DNA from: Mariniflexile jejuense
GTDB taxonomy: Bacteria > Bacteroidota > Bacteroidia > Flavobacteriales > Flavobacteriaceae
Assembly (NCBI RefSeq): GCF_042675665.1
Contig: NZ_JBHTJI010000042.1
Coordinates: 372,001 to 436,000 of the forward strand
Reading direction: 5' to 3'
DNA length: 64,000 nucleotides
In this document: positions 24,909 to 33,286 of the stretch, piece after piece
Position numbering within the stretch: the first letter of the stretch is position 1
How the letters are laid out: each line of letters begins with the position of its first letter
Translations under genes and position numbers: made by a program
Notes under the pieces: generated by a model
Seen by the model: the letters and a program-made list of their open reading frames with translations, nothing else
What the model was told of the DNA's origin: nothing
Database searches by the model: none

Positions 24909-24956
24909 TCAACAACTTAACAACTCGCGACTTAACAACTCACGACACAACTAATC

Positions 24957-26438
24957 ATGCAGTTATTTAAAGACCAACATATCAAAATATACAACTCACT
25001 TACTGGCACAAAAGAAACATTCACACCTATAAATGATGGCTATGTAGGCATGTATGTTTGTGGACCAACTGTTTACAGCAACGTACATTTAGGAAACGTT
25101 CGAACGTTTATGTCTTTTGATATGATTTTTCGTTACCTAAAGCATTTAGGCTACAAAGTGCGTTATGTTAGAAACATTACAGATGCTGGTCATTTAGAAA
25201 ATGATGCTGATGAAGGTGAAGATAAAATAACTAAAAAAGCACGTTTAGAACAAATTGAACCTATGGAAATTGTGCAACGTTACACTGTAGATTTTCATAA
25301 CATACTAAACACATTCAACTTTTTACCACCAAGTATCGAGCCAACAGCTACTGGTCATATCATTGAGCAAATTGAACTTATAAAAGATATTATAAATAAC
25401 GGATTTGCTTATGAAGTTAACGGATCTGTATATTTTGATGTTCATAAATTTAATGAAACCAACGATTACGGAAAGTTAAGCAAGCGTAAGCTAGAAGATT
25501 TAATTCACAACACTCGCGAATTGGACGGACAAAGTGATAAAAAAAATCCACAAGATTTTGCACTTTGGAAAAAAGCCGAACCGCAACATATTATGCGTTG
25601 GCCATCGCCTTGGGGTGATGGGTTTCCTGGTTGGCATTTAGAGTGTACAGCAATGAGCACCAAATATTTAGGCGACCAATTTGATATTCATGGTGGCGGT
25701 ATGGATTTAAAATTTCCACATCACGAATGTGAGATTGCACAAAACGAAGCCGCAAAAGGACAATCGCCCGTAAACTATTGGATGCACGCCAATATGTTGG
25801 AATTGAATGGACAACGCATGTCTAAATCTACCGGAAACACTGTGAATCCTGATGAATTATTATCAGGAAACAACACATTTTTTAGTAAAGCATTTGCACC
25901 AAGCGTTATCAGGTTTTTTATAGCACAAGCGCAATACAGAAGTGTACTCGATTTAACAGATGAAGGTTTATTGGCAAGTGAAAAAGGTTTTTACAGATTG
26001 ATGGATGCCATTAATTTATTAGATGGTATAAAAACATCTGAAACATCATCTGTAGATGTTAAAATATGGAAACAAGCATGTTATAATGCTATGAACGACG
26101 ATTTTAATTCACCTATTTTAATCGCCAATTTATTTGAAGCTGTAAAATACATCAATCAAATTAAAGATGGTTTTGCAACTATTTCTGCTGAAGATTTAGC
26201 AATTTTAAAAGAAACCATAAAGGCTTTCGCTTTTGATATTTTAGGCTTAGAAAACGTAACCAAAAAAGAATCAGGAACCGATAAACTTTCTAGTGCTATA
26301 GATATTTTAATAAAATTACGACAAGAAGCTCGAGCAAATAAAGATTTTGCCCTTTCAGATAAAATTCGTGATGAATTGGCTGAAGCTGGTATTTTGTTGA
26401 AAGACGGAAAAGAAGGCACAACTTTTAGTTTGTCGTAA
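24957..26438 (+). CDS. cysS: Cysteinyl-tRNA synthetase
   Basis: CysS charges tRNA-Cys. The 493-residue enzyme has the zinc-ligand and HIGH-type block YVCGPTVYSNVHLGN (31-47; Cys35, HLGN), further zinc ligands in HLECTAMS and PHHECE, and the KMSKS-type loop RMSKSTGN (near 288). The C-terminal helical domain ends with LRQEARANKDFALSDKIRDEL, as expected. It lies 48 bp after the four-helix gene. Confidence 0.96.
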   Translation: MQLFKDQHIKIYNSLTGTKETFTPINDGYVGMYVCGPTVYSNVHLGNVRTFMSFDMIFRYLKHLGYKVRYVRNITDAGHLENDADEGEDKITKKARLEQIEPMEIVQRYTVDFHNILNTFNFLPPSIEPTATGHIIEQIELIKDIINNGFAYEVNGSVYFDVHKFNETNDYGKLSKRKLEDLIHNTRELDGQSDKKNPQDFALWKKAEPQHIMRWPSPWGDGFPGWHLECTAMSTKYLGDQFDIHGGGMDLKFPHHECEIAQNEAAKGQSPVNYWMHANMLELNGQRMSKSTGNTVNPDELLSGNNTFFSKAFAPSVIRFFIAQAQYRSVLDLTDEGLLASEKGFYRLMDAINLLDGIKTSETSSVDVKIWKQACYNAMNDDFNSPILIANLFEAVKYINQIKDGFATISAEDLAILKETIKAFAFDILGLENVTKKESGTDKLSSAIDILIKLRQEARANKDFALSDKIRDELAEAGILLKDGKEGTTFSLS

Positions 26439-26488
26439 TTTAGTAAGTCGTAAAGTTGTAAGTCGTTAACCTGATTGGTTTACTTCGA

Positions 26489-26528
26489 CTTAACAACTTA
26501 ACAGCTTAACAACTTAACAGCTTAACAA
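26489..26528. repeat. Octamer tandem repeat, 5 units of CTTAACAR
   Basis: Five head-to-tail octamers alternate CTTAACAA and CTTAACAG and end 2 bp before the yidD start codon. Less regular stretches of the same kind lie before the four-helix gene (24441-24545) and before cysS (24910-24955). Confidence 0.85.
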
Positions 26529-26530
26529 CA

Positions 26531-26749
26531 ATGAAGCTACTCATAGCACCGTTTTTATTTTTGATAAAAGTGTACCAAACATTGATATCGCCATTAACGC
26601 CTGCAACGTGTAGATACCAACCCACCTGCTCGCATTACACCAAAGAAGCCTTACAAAAACATGGTTTATTTAAAGGCGGTTGGCTTGCCATAAAACGCAT
26701 TTTTAGTTGCCATCCTTGGGGTGGTTCTGGGTTTGATCCTGTACCGTAA
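26531..26749 (+). CDS. yidD: Membrane protein insertion efficiency factor YidD
   Basis: YidD is a small peripheral inner-membrane protein that helps YidC insert proteins. The 72-residue sequence has the amphipathic N-terminal helix (KLLIAPFLFLIKVYQTLISP), the CRYQPTCSHYTKEAL block and the C-terminal CHPWGGSGFDPVP, all diagnostic. Its start is directly against a CTTAACAR octamer repeat. Confidence 0.94.
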   Translation: MKLLIAPFLFLIKVYQTLISPLTPATCRYQPTCSHYTKEALQKHGLFKGGWLAIKRIFSCHPWGGSGFDPVP

Positions 26750-26861
26750 TGCAATTATTAATAACCCAAACTTCATTTATATTTTCACTTGATTTTGTAA
26801 AATTTTTCAGCTACCTTCGTTTACCATTAGATATTAAACATTAAAACGATTTCATATCAAT

Positions 26862-26872
26862 TTGTTAGCGGT
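26862..26872 (+). repeat. Left arm of 11-bp inverted repeat bounding the AraC/SDR pair
   Basis: TTGTTAGCGGT is the exact reverse complement of ACCGCTAACAA at 28625-28635. The two arms enclose the AraC regulator and the dehydrogenase genes and nothing else. Confidence 0.6.
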
Positions 26873-26914
26873 CATTGTAAACCGACATCCTTCAAACATT
26901 GAACGACAAACCAA

Positions 26915-27784
26915 ATGCAAGAAACAAAAGGACTTTTAAATGATATAAAACTGCACGAAAAATTAACGATTAGAGTTAGTTCAAATGCTGATGCCAACTT
27001 GCCAAAAGAAACGTTAGACAAACTACTTAAAACACATAGAAAGGCATTCTATTTTTTCCTTTTTATGATGAAAGGCAATTCAACGCACAAGGTCGACCTT
27101 AATGAACAAACTGTTTTGGAAGGACAAATACTTTTTGTTTTACCCAATCAAATTCACACACTTCCACAGCGTAAAGATGGAGATGAGTATTTTAAAATAA
27201 GTTTTGACGAAAACTGTTTGGCATTACTTCCACAGCAATTTTCATTTTTAATCAATCCGTTAAATACTCAAATTATTGAATTTGACAATGCTTCAAAGCA
27301 AAGAGTAAAATCACTTTTTGAAAATTTAAACCAGCTGTTGCATTCTGACAATGAACAAAAAAATGCAACAATTATTTTGGCTCATCTCAATTCGTTAATG
27401 ACAGAATTTGACATCTCTTATTTCAAAAGTGTAACAAAAGAAAACGCACAATCAACCAAAATTCAGAAATACATTGAATTTAAAATTGCTGTTGAAACAC
27501 ATTTGACAGAGCAACATTCTATAAATACCATTGCAGACAATCTCTCTGTTACAACAAACAATCTTTATAATATTGTAAAAGAGTTTTCTGGAGTTTCGCC
27601 AAAAGAATTTATCACAAATCGTCTAATGTTAGAAGCTCAACGAAAGTTACATTACGAAAAAACATCTATAAAAGAATTGGCTTACAAACTTGGTTTTAAT
27701 GACCCTGATTATTTTTCTCGTCTTTTCAAAAAAAGTACAGGAAAAAGTGTGAGCAGTTATTTAGCAGACATTCAAGATTTGTGA
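26915..27784 (+). CDS. AraC-family transcriptional regulator
   Basis: A 289-residue regulator. Residues about 1-170 form a cupin-like effector domain (QILFVLPNQIHTLPQR), and about 185-285 are two helix-turn-helix motifs: INTIADNLSVTTNNLYNIVKE, then the AraC signature IKELAYKLGFNDPDYFSRLFKKSTG. The effector is unknown. The dehydrogenase 75 bp downstream on the same strand is its likely target. Slightly different codon choice (more GAC, CGA) and the bounding inverted repeat suggest the pair was acquired together. Confidence 0.9.
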   Translation: MQETKGLLNDIKLHEKLTIRVSSNADANLPKETLDKLLKTHRKAFYFFLFMMKGNSTHKVDLNEQTVLEGQILFVLPNQIHTLPQRKDGDEYFKISFDENCLALLPQQFSFLINPLNTQIIEFDNASKQRVKSLFENLNQLLHSDNEQKNATIILAHLNSLMTEFDISYFKSVTKENAQSTKIQKYIEFKIAVETHLTEQHSINTIADNLSVTTNNLYNIVKEFSGVSPKEFITNRLMLEAQRKLHYEKTSIKELAYKLGFNDPDYFSRLFKKSTGKSVSSYLADIQDL

Positions 27785-27859
27785 AGCACATAAAGTGATT
27801 AGTCCTGCCCAACTATATATCTCTGAACGAACTTTGCAGTTCATTAAAATATATAGAAA

Positions 27860-28597
27860 ATGAAAACAACATTAGTAACAGGAGCAAATAAGGGTATCGG
27901 TTTTGAAGTAGCAAAACAACTTTTACAAAACAACGTGTTCGTATATTTAGGAAGCCGTAATTTAGAAAACGGACAACAAGCAGTTGACGAACTTAAATCA
28001 GCAGGTTTCAACAACGTTGAAGCAATTGAATTAGATGTAACAAATGACCAATCTGTAAAAGAGGCAAGGAAAACAATTGGCGAGAAAACTAGCGTTTTAG
28101 ATATTCTCATCAACAATGCAGGTATTAGTGGCGGACAACCGCAAACATCACTTTCGGCAACGATGCAACAATTTCACGACGCTTACGAAACCAATGTATT
28201 TGGTGTAGTTAGGGTAACGCAGGCGTTTATTGACTTGATGCAAAAATCTGACCAACCAAGGATTGTGAATGTAAGTTCAGGACAGGGTTCTATTACATTA
28301 GCCTCTGACCCTACTTCTGCCTATTATAATTTTAAAGGTGCGGTGTATCAATCGTCAAAATCAGCTGTAAATATGTACACAGTTGTATTGGCTTTTGACC
28401 TTAAAGACACACTTTTTAAAGTGAATTTGGTTAGTCCAGGCTTTACAAAAACCGACTTTAATGGCAATCGTGGTACAGGGACAGTAGAAGACGCAGGGAA
28501 AAGAATTTTGAAATATGCGTTTATCGGACAAGACGGACCAACAGGAAAATTCTTTTGCGAAGAAACAAATCCACTAACAGGCGAAATTCCTTGGTAA
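27860..28597 (+). CDS. Short-chain dehydrogenase/reductase
   Basis: A 245-residue SDR. The Rossmann glycine motif TGANKGIG is at 7-14, NNAG near 89-92, the catalytic Ser in VNVSSGQGS and the catalytic YxxxK in YQSSKSA. The GSRN segment following strand 2 suggests NADP(H) preference. The substrate is unknown; the family includes carbonyl reductases active on small aldehydes and ketones. It is paired with the AraC regulator and followed by a terminator. Confidence 0.9.
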   Translation: MKTTLVTGANKGIGFEVAKQLLQNNVFVYLGSRNLENGQQAVDELKSAGFNNVEAIELDVTNDQSVKEARKTIGEKTSVLDILINNAGISGGQPQTSLSATMQQFHDAYETNVFGVVRVTQAFIDLMQKSDQPRIVNVSSGQGSITLASDPTSAYYNFKGAVYQSSKSAVNMYTVVLAFDLKDTLFKVNLVSPGFTKTDFNGNRGTGTVEDAGKRILKYAFIGQDGPTGKFFCEETNPLTGEIPW

Positions 28598-28624
28598 AAA
28601 ATTAATAACGACAGAAGACAACGA

Positions 28625-28635
28625 ACCGCTAACAA
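28625..28635 (-). repeat. Right arm of 11-bp inverted repeat bounding the AraC/SDR pair
   Basis: ACCGCTAACAA is the exact reverse complement of the left arm at 26862-26872. It lies 28 bp past the dehydrogenase stop. Confidence 0.6.
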
Positions 28636-28653
28636 GGGTTTTTCGTTATTGGG

Positions 28654-28680
28654 GCTGAAGTACAAACTTCAGCTTTTTTT
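28654..28680 (+). terminator. Terminator after the dehydrogenase gene
   Basis: A 7-bp stem GCTGAAG/CTTCAGC with a 6-nt loop ends in T7. Just outside it, CGTTATTGGGGC (28644-28655) faces GCCCCAACAACG near 28725-28736 as an 11/12-bp imperfect inverted repeat. Confidence 0.8.
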
Positions 28681-28775
28681 CATTAAATTAGCATCAGTTA
28701 AAGGCTGAACTTTTGTGCTTCGATTGCCCCAACAACGCAAAGCCCCAAAACGTTAAACGAGCAATTCCAAAAAAT

Positions 28776-30239
28776 CTATTTCTTCTCAGGAATATGCTTC
28801 AAAATTTCCAAAACAAACTTCCAATATTTTTGTACTGATGAAATTTGCGCACGTTCGTCGGGTGAATGTGCGCCTTTAATATTGGGTCCGAAACTAATCA
28901 TATCCATATCTGGATAGTTCTTTCCTAAGATACCACACTCCAATCCTGCATGACATGCTGCTACATGTGGTTTTTCACCAGTTAAATCTTCATACAGTTG
29001 CGTCATTATTTTTAAAATGGGCGATTGCATATTTGGTGTCCAACCCGGATAATCTCCTGAAAATTCTACTTCACAACCTGTTAGTTCAAAAGTTGCTCGA
29101 AGCATATTCGCTAAATCCATTTTAGAACTCTCAACCGATGAGCGCGTTAAACACCCAATTTTTATTTTACCCTTTTTAACCACTACCCTAGCAATGTTAT
29201 TTGAGGTTTCAACCAAATTTGGAATATCGGCACTCATACGATACACACCATTTTGCGCCGCATAAATTGCTCTAGTTAACCCTTCTTGCACACCTAAATC
29301 CATAATAGTTTTAGGTGTTTCACATTTAGAAATTTGAATTTCTAAATCGGGTTCCATGGTTTTTAGTTCTGCTTTTATGGTTTCTGCGTGTTCCTTCATT
29401 TCTTTTAAAAATGTTGCTTCATGGATCGCATCAATAGCTACAATTGCTTTACTTTCTCTTGGGATGGCGTTACGCAAACTACCACCATCAATTTCTGAAA
29501 TTCGCAATCCGAAGTTTTCAAAACCATCAAACAACAAGCGATTCATTAGTTTATTGGCATTACCCAAACCTTCATGAATTTGCATTCCAGAATGACCACC
29601 TTGTAAGCCTTTAACTTTAATAGTGAAACCTATTTTAATCTCGGGTGTTTCTTCTTCATTATAAGTTCTAGTTGCTGTAACATCAATACCACCAGCACAA
29701 CCAACACCAATTTCATCATCTTCTTCAGTATCTAAATTTAAAAGTATTTTTCCTTCAAGCAAACCACCTTTTAAGCCTTTAGCACCCGTCATACCCGTTT
29801 CTTCATCAATAGTAAAAAGGGCTTCAATGGCTGGATGTTGTATGGTTGTACTTTCTAAAATTGCCATAATGGTTGCAACTCCTAACCCATTATCGGCACC
29901 TAATGTTGTTCCTTTAGCGCGCACCCAATCGCCATACACATACATATCAATACCATCTGTATCGAAATCAAAAACTGTATCGTTATTTTTTTGATGCACC
30001 ATATCTAAATGCGATTGCATAACAATAGGTGTTCTAAGTTCCATACCTGAGGTGGCTGTTTTTTTTATTATAACGTTGCCAACTTCATCCTCAATGGTTT
30101 CTAAACCAAGGTTTTTACCAAAATCTTTCATAAAAGCTATAACGCGCGCTTCTTTTTTTGAGGCACGAGGTATGGCATTTAAATCGGCGAATTTATTCCA
30201 AAGTTGTTGTGGTTTTAGTTGTCTAATTTCTGAACTCAT
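28776..30239 (-). CDS. pepD: Aminoacyl-histidine dipeptidase (M20 family)
   Basis: PepD is a zinc dipeptidase cleaving Xaa-His and related dipeptides in the cytosol. The 487-residue protein shows M20 metal-ligand blocks in order: MQSHLDMV, the bridging Asp in LGADNGLGVA, the catalytic DEETGMTGA and a late HSPDE. A dimerisation (lid) domain lies in between (RGGSLRNAIPRE-type segment). I chose the ATG at 30239 (MSSEIRQLKPQQLW), which matches the family start; the frame extends seven codons further. Confidence 0.94.
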   Translation of the reverse strand: MSSEIRQLKPQQLWNKFADLNAIPRASKKEARVIAFMKDFGKNLGLETIEDEVGNVIIKKTATSGMELRTPIVMQSHLDMVHQKNNDTVFDFDTDGIDMYVYGDWVRAKGTTLGADNGLGVATIMAILESTTIQHPAIEALFTIDEETGMTGAKGLKGGLLEGKILLNLDTEEDDEIGVGCAGGIDVTATRTYNEEETPEIKIGFTIKVKGLQGGHSGMQIHEGLGNANKLMNRLLFDGFENFGLRISEIDGGSLRNAIPRESKAIVAIDAIHEATFLKEMKEHAETIKAELKTMEPDLEIQISKCETPKTIMDLGVQEGLTRAIYAAQNGVYRMSADIPNLVETSNNIARVVVKKGKIKIGCLTRSSVESSKMDLANMLRATFELTGCEVEFSGDYPGWTPNMQSPILKIMTQLYEDLTGEKPHVAACHAGLECGILGKNYPDMDMISFGPNIKGAHSPDERAQISSVQKYWKFVLEILKHIPEKK

Positions 30240-30443
30240 AGTATTTTTTCTTGTTTTCAAAGATAATAAAAATGCTTTGACAATGGCTTCTACTCCTGAT
30301 TGAAGTGTTATCCTTTTTAAAAAAAATACACATAAATTCTGGATTTAAAAAATGTGATATTATATTGCCTTACACTTAATTTTTGCATCAATGTTTTAAA
30401 AAGATATAACGGAAAGCAGGAAGAAACAATAACAAATATGCAA

Positions 30444-30475
30444 TTGCAATAGGGTACAAATTTTTATTACTTTTG
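30444..30475 (+). promoter_or_regulatory. Promoter directly at the DUF3810 start codon
   Basis: TTG (30444-30446) is followed after 21 bp by TACTTTTG (30468-30475), a perfect TAnnTTTG box. The start codon is only 5 bp past the box, so the predicted transcript is leaderless or almost so. Confidence 0.6.
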
Positions 30476-30479
30476 GTAT

Positions 30480-31547
30480 ATGTTTAAAAAGGTAAAAACT
30501 TGGGTTGCTCTATTGCTACTTCCGCAATATCTGTTGATTAATTGGCTGGCTAATTACCCTGAATTGGTAGAGCGATTTTACAGTAATGGTTTTTATCCTA
30601 TCATATCAAAACTTTTTAGGTACACATTGGGTTGGTTGCCTTTTTCGTTTGGCGATTTTGTGTATGCTTTTGCTATCATTTATATTTTTAGATGGTTTTT
30701 TGTGAATTTTAAACGCTTAAAAACTGATACTAAGCAATGGTTTATTGATGTTTTTTGTGCAGTTTCAATTGTTTATTTTACGTTTCATGTGTTTTGGGGT
30801 TTGAATTATTACCGATTGCCTTTACACACAAGTTTGAATTTAAAACCCGATTATACTACCGAACAACTTGTTAAGGTTACTAAAAAATTGATTGCAAAAT
30901 CGAATGCGTTATACACCGAAATAGCTGGCGATGATACTTTAAAAATTGATATCCCGTACAGCAAAAGCGATATTTTAAACCTTGCTCCAATTGGTTATAA
31001 CAACTTAAAGAATATGTTTCCTAATTTGGAATACTACCCTAAAAGCGCAAAAAAATCCTTATTTAGCTACCCATTAACGTATATGGGTTTTAGTGGCTAT
31101 TTAAATCCGTTAACAAACGAAGCCCAGGTTGATGCGTTGATTCCTGTTTATTTATTTCCTACAACAACATCGCACGAAATGGCACATCAATTGGGTTATG
31201 CTGCGGAAAATGAAGCAAATTTTATTGGTTGTTTAGCAGCTATTAACCATGATGATGTTTATTTTAAATATTCTGGTTACACCTTTGCATTGCGCTTTTG
31301 CCTTAATGAAATAGCAACACGCGATGAAGTTCTGTTTGAATCGCTATATAAAACCGTAAACATGGGTATTTTATACAATTTTAAAGAAGCACGCGATTTT
31401 TGGGATGGCTACGAAAACCCATTTGAACCACTATTTAAAAAAACATACAGTTCGTACCTAAAAGCGAATAAACAAACCAAAGGCATGGAGAGTTATAGCT
31501 ATGTTGTAGCTTTGATTATTAATTATTTTAATGAAAAAAAATTATAA
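30480..31547 (+). CDS. DUF3810 membrane protein with HExxH metalloprotease motif
   Basis: A 355-residue protein with three N-terminal hydrophobic segments (about 7-22, 56-76, 90-108) and a soluble domain holding HEMAH (232-236). An ENEANF segment follows at 243-248 and could supply the third zinc ligand, a gluzincin-like arrangement. It belongs to DUF3810, a Bacteroidota family of putative membrane-bound zinc peptidases; no substrate is known. A terminator follows at once. Confidence 0.88.
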   Translation: MFKKVKTWVALLLLPQYLLINWLANYPELVERFYSNGFYPIISKLFRYTLGWLPFSFGDFVYAFAIIYIFRWFFVNFKRLKTDTKQWFIDVFCAVSIVYFTFHVFWGLNYYRLPLHTSLNLKPDYTTEQLVKVTKKLIAKSNALYTEIAGDDTLKIDIPYSKSDILNLAPIGYNNLKNMFPNLEYYPKSAKKSLFSYPLTYMGFSGYLNPLTNEAQVDALIPVYLFPTTTSHEMAHQLGYAAENEANFIGCLAAINHDDVYFKYSGYTFALRFCLNEIATRDEVLFESLYKTVNMGILYNFKEARDFWDGYENPFEPLFKKTYSSYLKANKQTKGMESYSYVVALIINYFNEKKL

Positions 31548-31555
31548 TTTATTTT

Positions 31556-31588
31556 ATAAAAAAACACTCTTTTCAGAGTGTTTTTTTA
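31556..31588 (+). terminator. Terminator of the DUF3810 gene
   Basis: An 11-bp stem AAAAAACACTC/GAGTGTTTTTT with a 6-nt loop ends in a T run. The 230 bp that follow, up to the next gene, are very AT-rich and show no other feature. Confidence 0.85.
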
Positions 31589-31818
31589 CTAACTAACCAA
31601 AAACATGAATTTGCTCTTTCAATTTAAAGTAACCACTCAATAAATTTTATTATTAAGAGCTTTCTTTTTTTTGAAAAACAACTATCGTGCCAAAAAAATA
31701 TTCTAATGTTTTTTAAGCATAAAAAACTGAAATTCATTTTAAATTCAAAAAAACAAAAGCAATTAGTATTTAAATGATAATTATAAGATATTTGCTTTTC
31801 AAAATAATAATTTAATAC

Positions 31819-32517
31819 ATGAAAAAAATTTCATACTTACTATTTGCATTATTAATTATTGCTTGTAGTAAAGACCAAGGTAATTTAACTGTAAAAGTTA
31901 ATGTTAAAGGCTTAAAAAAAGGTGTTCTTCATCTAAAAAAAGTAAAAAATGACAACCTAATTACTGTAGATACTGTTGCAATAAATGGTATTTCTGAAGT
32001 TGAGTTACATGCAAATTTAGAATCTCCTGAAATGTTTTATTTATTTCTAGATAAAAACAGTTCTGAAAAAGATCGAATTATGTTTTTTGCAGATAAGGGC
32101 ATAACAGAAATAAATACTTCGCTTAAAAATTTTGGTTTTGATGCGAAAATAAATGGCGCGCCACAACAAAAAACATTTGAAGAATATAAACTAATGATTT
32201 CTCGGTTTAACGAACAAAATCTTGATTTAATTAAAGAAGATTTTGAAGCTAAAAAGAAAGGCGACACAGTAAAATCTAACCAGGTTATAAAAAAATCTGA
32301 AAGCAACTTAAAAAGACGCTACTTATTTACAGTAAACTTTGCTTTAAATAATAAAGACAGTGAAATTGCACCTTACTTAGCTTTAACTGAAATTTATGAT
32401 GCTAACATTAAACTATTAGACACCATTAATAAATCGTTAACACCAAAAGTAAAAGCATCTAAATACGGTAAAGAATTACAACTATATGTAGATAAAATAA
32501 AGAAAGCAGAAAAATAA
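31819..32517 (+). CDS. DUF4369 lipoprotein
   Basis: A 232-residue predicted lipoprotein (hydrophobic 6-15, lipobox LIIAC, Cys16). The first 120 residues match DUF4369: beta strands LTVKVNVKGLKKGVLHLKK, then TVAINGISEVELHA and FFADKGITEINTS. This domain is the usual N-terminal part of Bacteroidota TlpA-like thioredoxin lipoproteins, but here no thioredoxin domain follows; the rest is a Lys/Glu-rich helical tail. The function is unknown. A terminator lies 19 bp downstream. Confidence 0.82.
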   Translation: MKKISYLLFALLIIACSKDQGNLTVKVNVKGLKKGVLHLKKVKNDNLITVDTVAINGISEVELHANLESPEMFYLFLDKNSSEKDRIMFFADKGITEINTSLKNFGFDAKINGAPQQKTFEEYKLMISRFNEQNLDLIKEDFEAKKKGDTVKSNQVIKKSESNLKRRYLFTVNFALNNKDSEIAPYLALTEIYDANIKLLDTINKSLTPKVKASKYGKELQLYVDKIKKAEK

Positions 32518-32535
32518 TATTGTAATAGTATAAAA

Positions 32536-32571
32536 CAAAAAAAGACCTTTCGTTTGAAAGGTCTTTTTTTT
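32536..32571 (+). terminator. Bidirectional terminator between DUF4369 and tRNA-Thr
   Basis: A 15-bp stem AAAAAAAGACCTTTC/GAAAGGTCTTTTTTT with a 4-nt loop gives T runs on both strands. It can end the DUF4369 gene and the converging tRNA-Thr. Confidence 0.9.
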
Positions 32572-32581
32572 GTTTTTAAAG

Positions 32582-32655
32582 AGCCGATGGAGGGACTCGA
32601 ACCCACGACCTGCTGATTACAAATCAGCTGCTCTAGCCAGCTGAGCTACATCGGC
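32582..32655 (-). tRNA. tRNA-Thr(TGT), copy 1
   Basis: Minus-strand cloverleaf: acceptor GCCGATG/CATCGGC (discriminator T), and anticodon stem GCTGA/TCAGC with loop TTTGTAA, giving anticodon TGT. The T arm is GTGGG-TTCGAGT-CCCTC (G.T closing pairs). It is identical over its whole length to the tRNA at 51388-51461. It is a single-gene unit with its own promoter and terminator. Confidence 0.95.
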
Positions 32656-32668
32656 GTTTTTACGGGTG

Positions 32669-32698
32669 CAAATATAATCGCAAAAATTAAATTTGCAA
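32669..32698 (-). promoter_or_regulatory. Promoter of tRNA-Thr copy 1
   Basis: On the minus strand TTG (32696-32698) is followed after 19 bp by TATATTTG (32669-32676), 13 bp before the tRNA, the same spacing as at tRNA-Arg. Confidence 0.75.
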
Positions 32699-32715
32699 GC
32701 ACTCCAGTAAAAATT

Positions 32716-32985
32716 TTATCCTAATTTATTAATTTTTTCAATTAACGCATTTCCTTTAGCTTCAAGTTCTGTACTAATTGCTTTAAAATGAGCTTTTGGA
32801 TTCTCAATATTTTTAGCGTTTACTTTTGCTATTAAAGCATCAAAAGCTTCTATAGCTTCATCAACAATAGCTTCGCTTTTTTTGTTGTCTTTACTTGAGT
32901 TTGTTAATTCCCAAACATAAGCTGCTTCAATAATATCGCCTAAAACATAATTAATATCTTTTTTTAGGTTTCTAACATTTGCCAT
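32716..32985 (-). CDS. Conserved hypothetical protein, 89 residues
   Basis: I do not recognise this small soluble protein. It is predicted helical throughout (DINYVLGDIIEAAYVWEL, AIVDEAIEAFDALIAKV, LEAKGNALIEKINKLG), with no cysteines and no signal. A -7 box reading TAATTTTG on the minus strand (33009-33016) lies 24 bp before the start codon, which supports expression. It resembles short helical proteins common in flavobacteria; no role can be given. Confidence 0.7.
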   Translation of the reverse strand: MANVRNLKKDINYVLGDIIEAAYVWELTNSSKDNKKSEAIVDEAIEAFDALIAKVNAKNIENPKAHFKAISTELEAKGNALIEKINKLG

Positions 32986-33008
32986 AATTCAAATAATTTA
33001 TTTTGATG

Positions 33009-33016
33009 CAAAATTA
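33009..33016 (-). promoter_or_regulatory. Promoter -7 box of the 89-residue protein gene
   Basis: The minus strand reads TAATTTTG, matching TAnnTTTG. Confidence 0.55.
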
Positions 33017-33069
33017 CATTAATCCTAAACAAAAATCACATAAAAGCATACTAATTTCTAAAATATTAC

Positions 33070-33077
33070 TATATTTG
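33070..33077 (+). promoter_or_regulatory. Promoter -7 box of the candidate small RNA
   Basis: TATATTTG matches TAnnTTTG perfectly. The predicted transcription start is at about 33082-33085. No clear -33 TTG is present at the usual distance. Confidence 0.55.
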
Positions 33078-33082
33078 ATCTA

Positions 33083-33260
33083 ACATGAATGCAATAAAGA
33101 TGTCATATAACCAAATTTGTAACCGAAACTTCCAACAGGATAAGTCGGCATCACTTGTTATGGTTAAAACCAAAATACATAGGCATCTTGAATAAACGTT
33201 AAATTACACAATTACAACTATATACAATAAGGTGCTTTTTTAAAAAGGCACCTTTTTTAT
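33083..33260 (+). ncRNA. Candidate small RNA of about 180 nt
   Basis: A perfect -7 box (33070-33077), a foldable body and a strong terminator (33229-33260) define a compact unit in a 430-bp gap between annotated genes. The body contains the hairpin CCGA-A-ACTTCC/GGA-T-AAGTCGG (about 33122-33149) and GGTT/AACC (33166-33175). A 36-codon frame, 33085-33195 (MNAIKMSYNQICNRNF...), starts at the predicted transcript start and could instead be a leaderless peptide. I match it to no known RNA family. Confidence 0.4.
33229..33260 (+). terminator. Terminator of the candidate small RNA
   Basis: AAGGTGC pairs with GCACCTT, extended inward by T5/A5, and is followed by T6. It stands upstream of the next small frame and could also act as an attenuator. 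Confidence 0.8.
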
Positions 33261-33286
33261 TTTAAACCCTTTAAATTTTAAAAATT

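Noticed and set aside
26862..28635. Integron cassette with attC sites
   Set aside because: The flanking 11-mers do not fit the GTTRRRY/RYYYAAC core pattern and no integron integrase is present.
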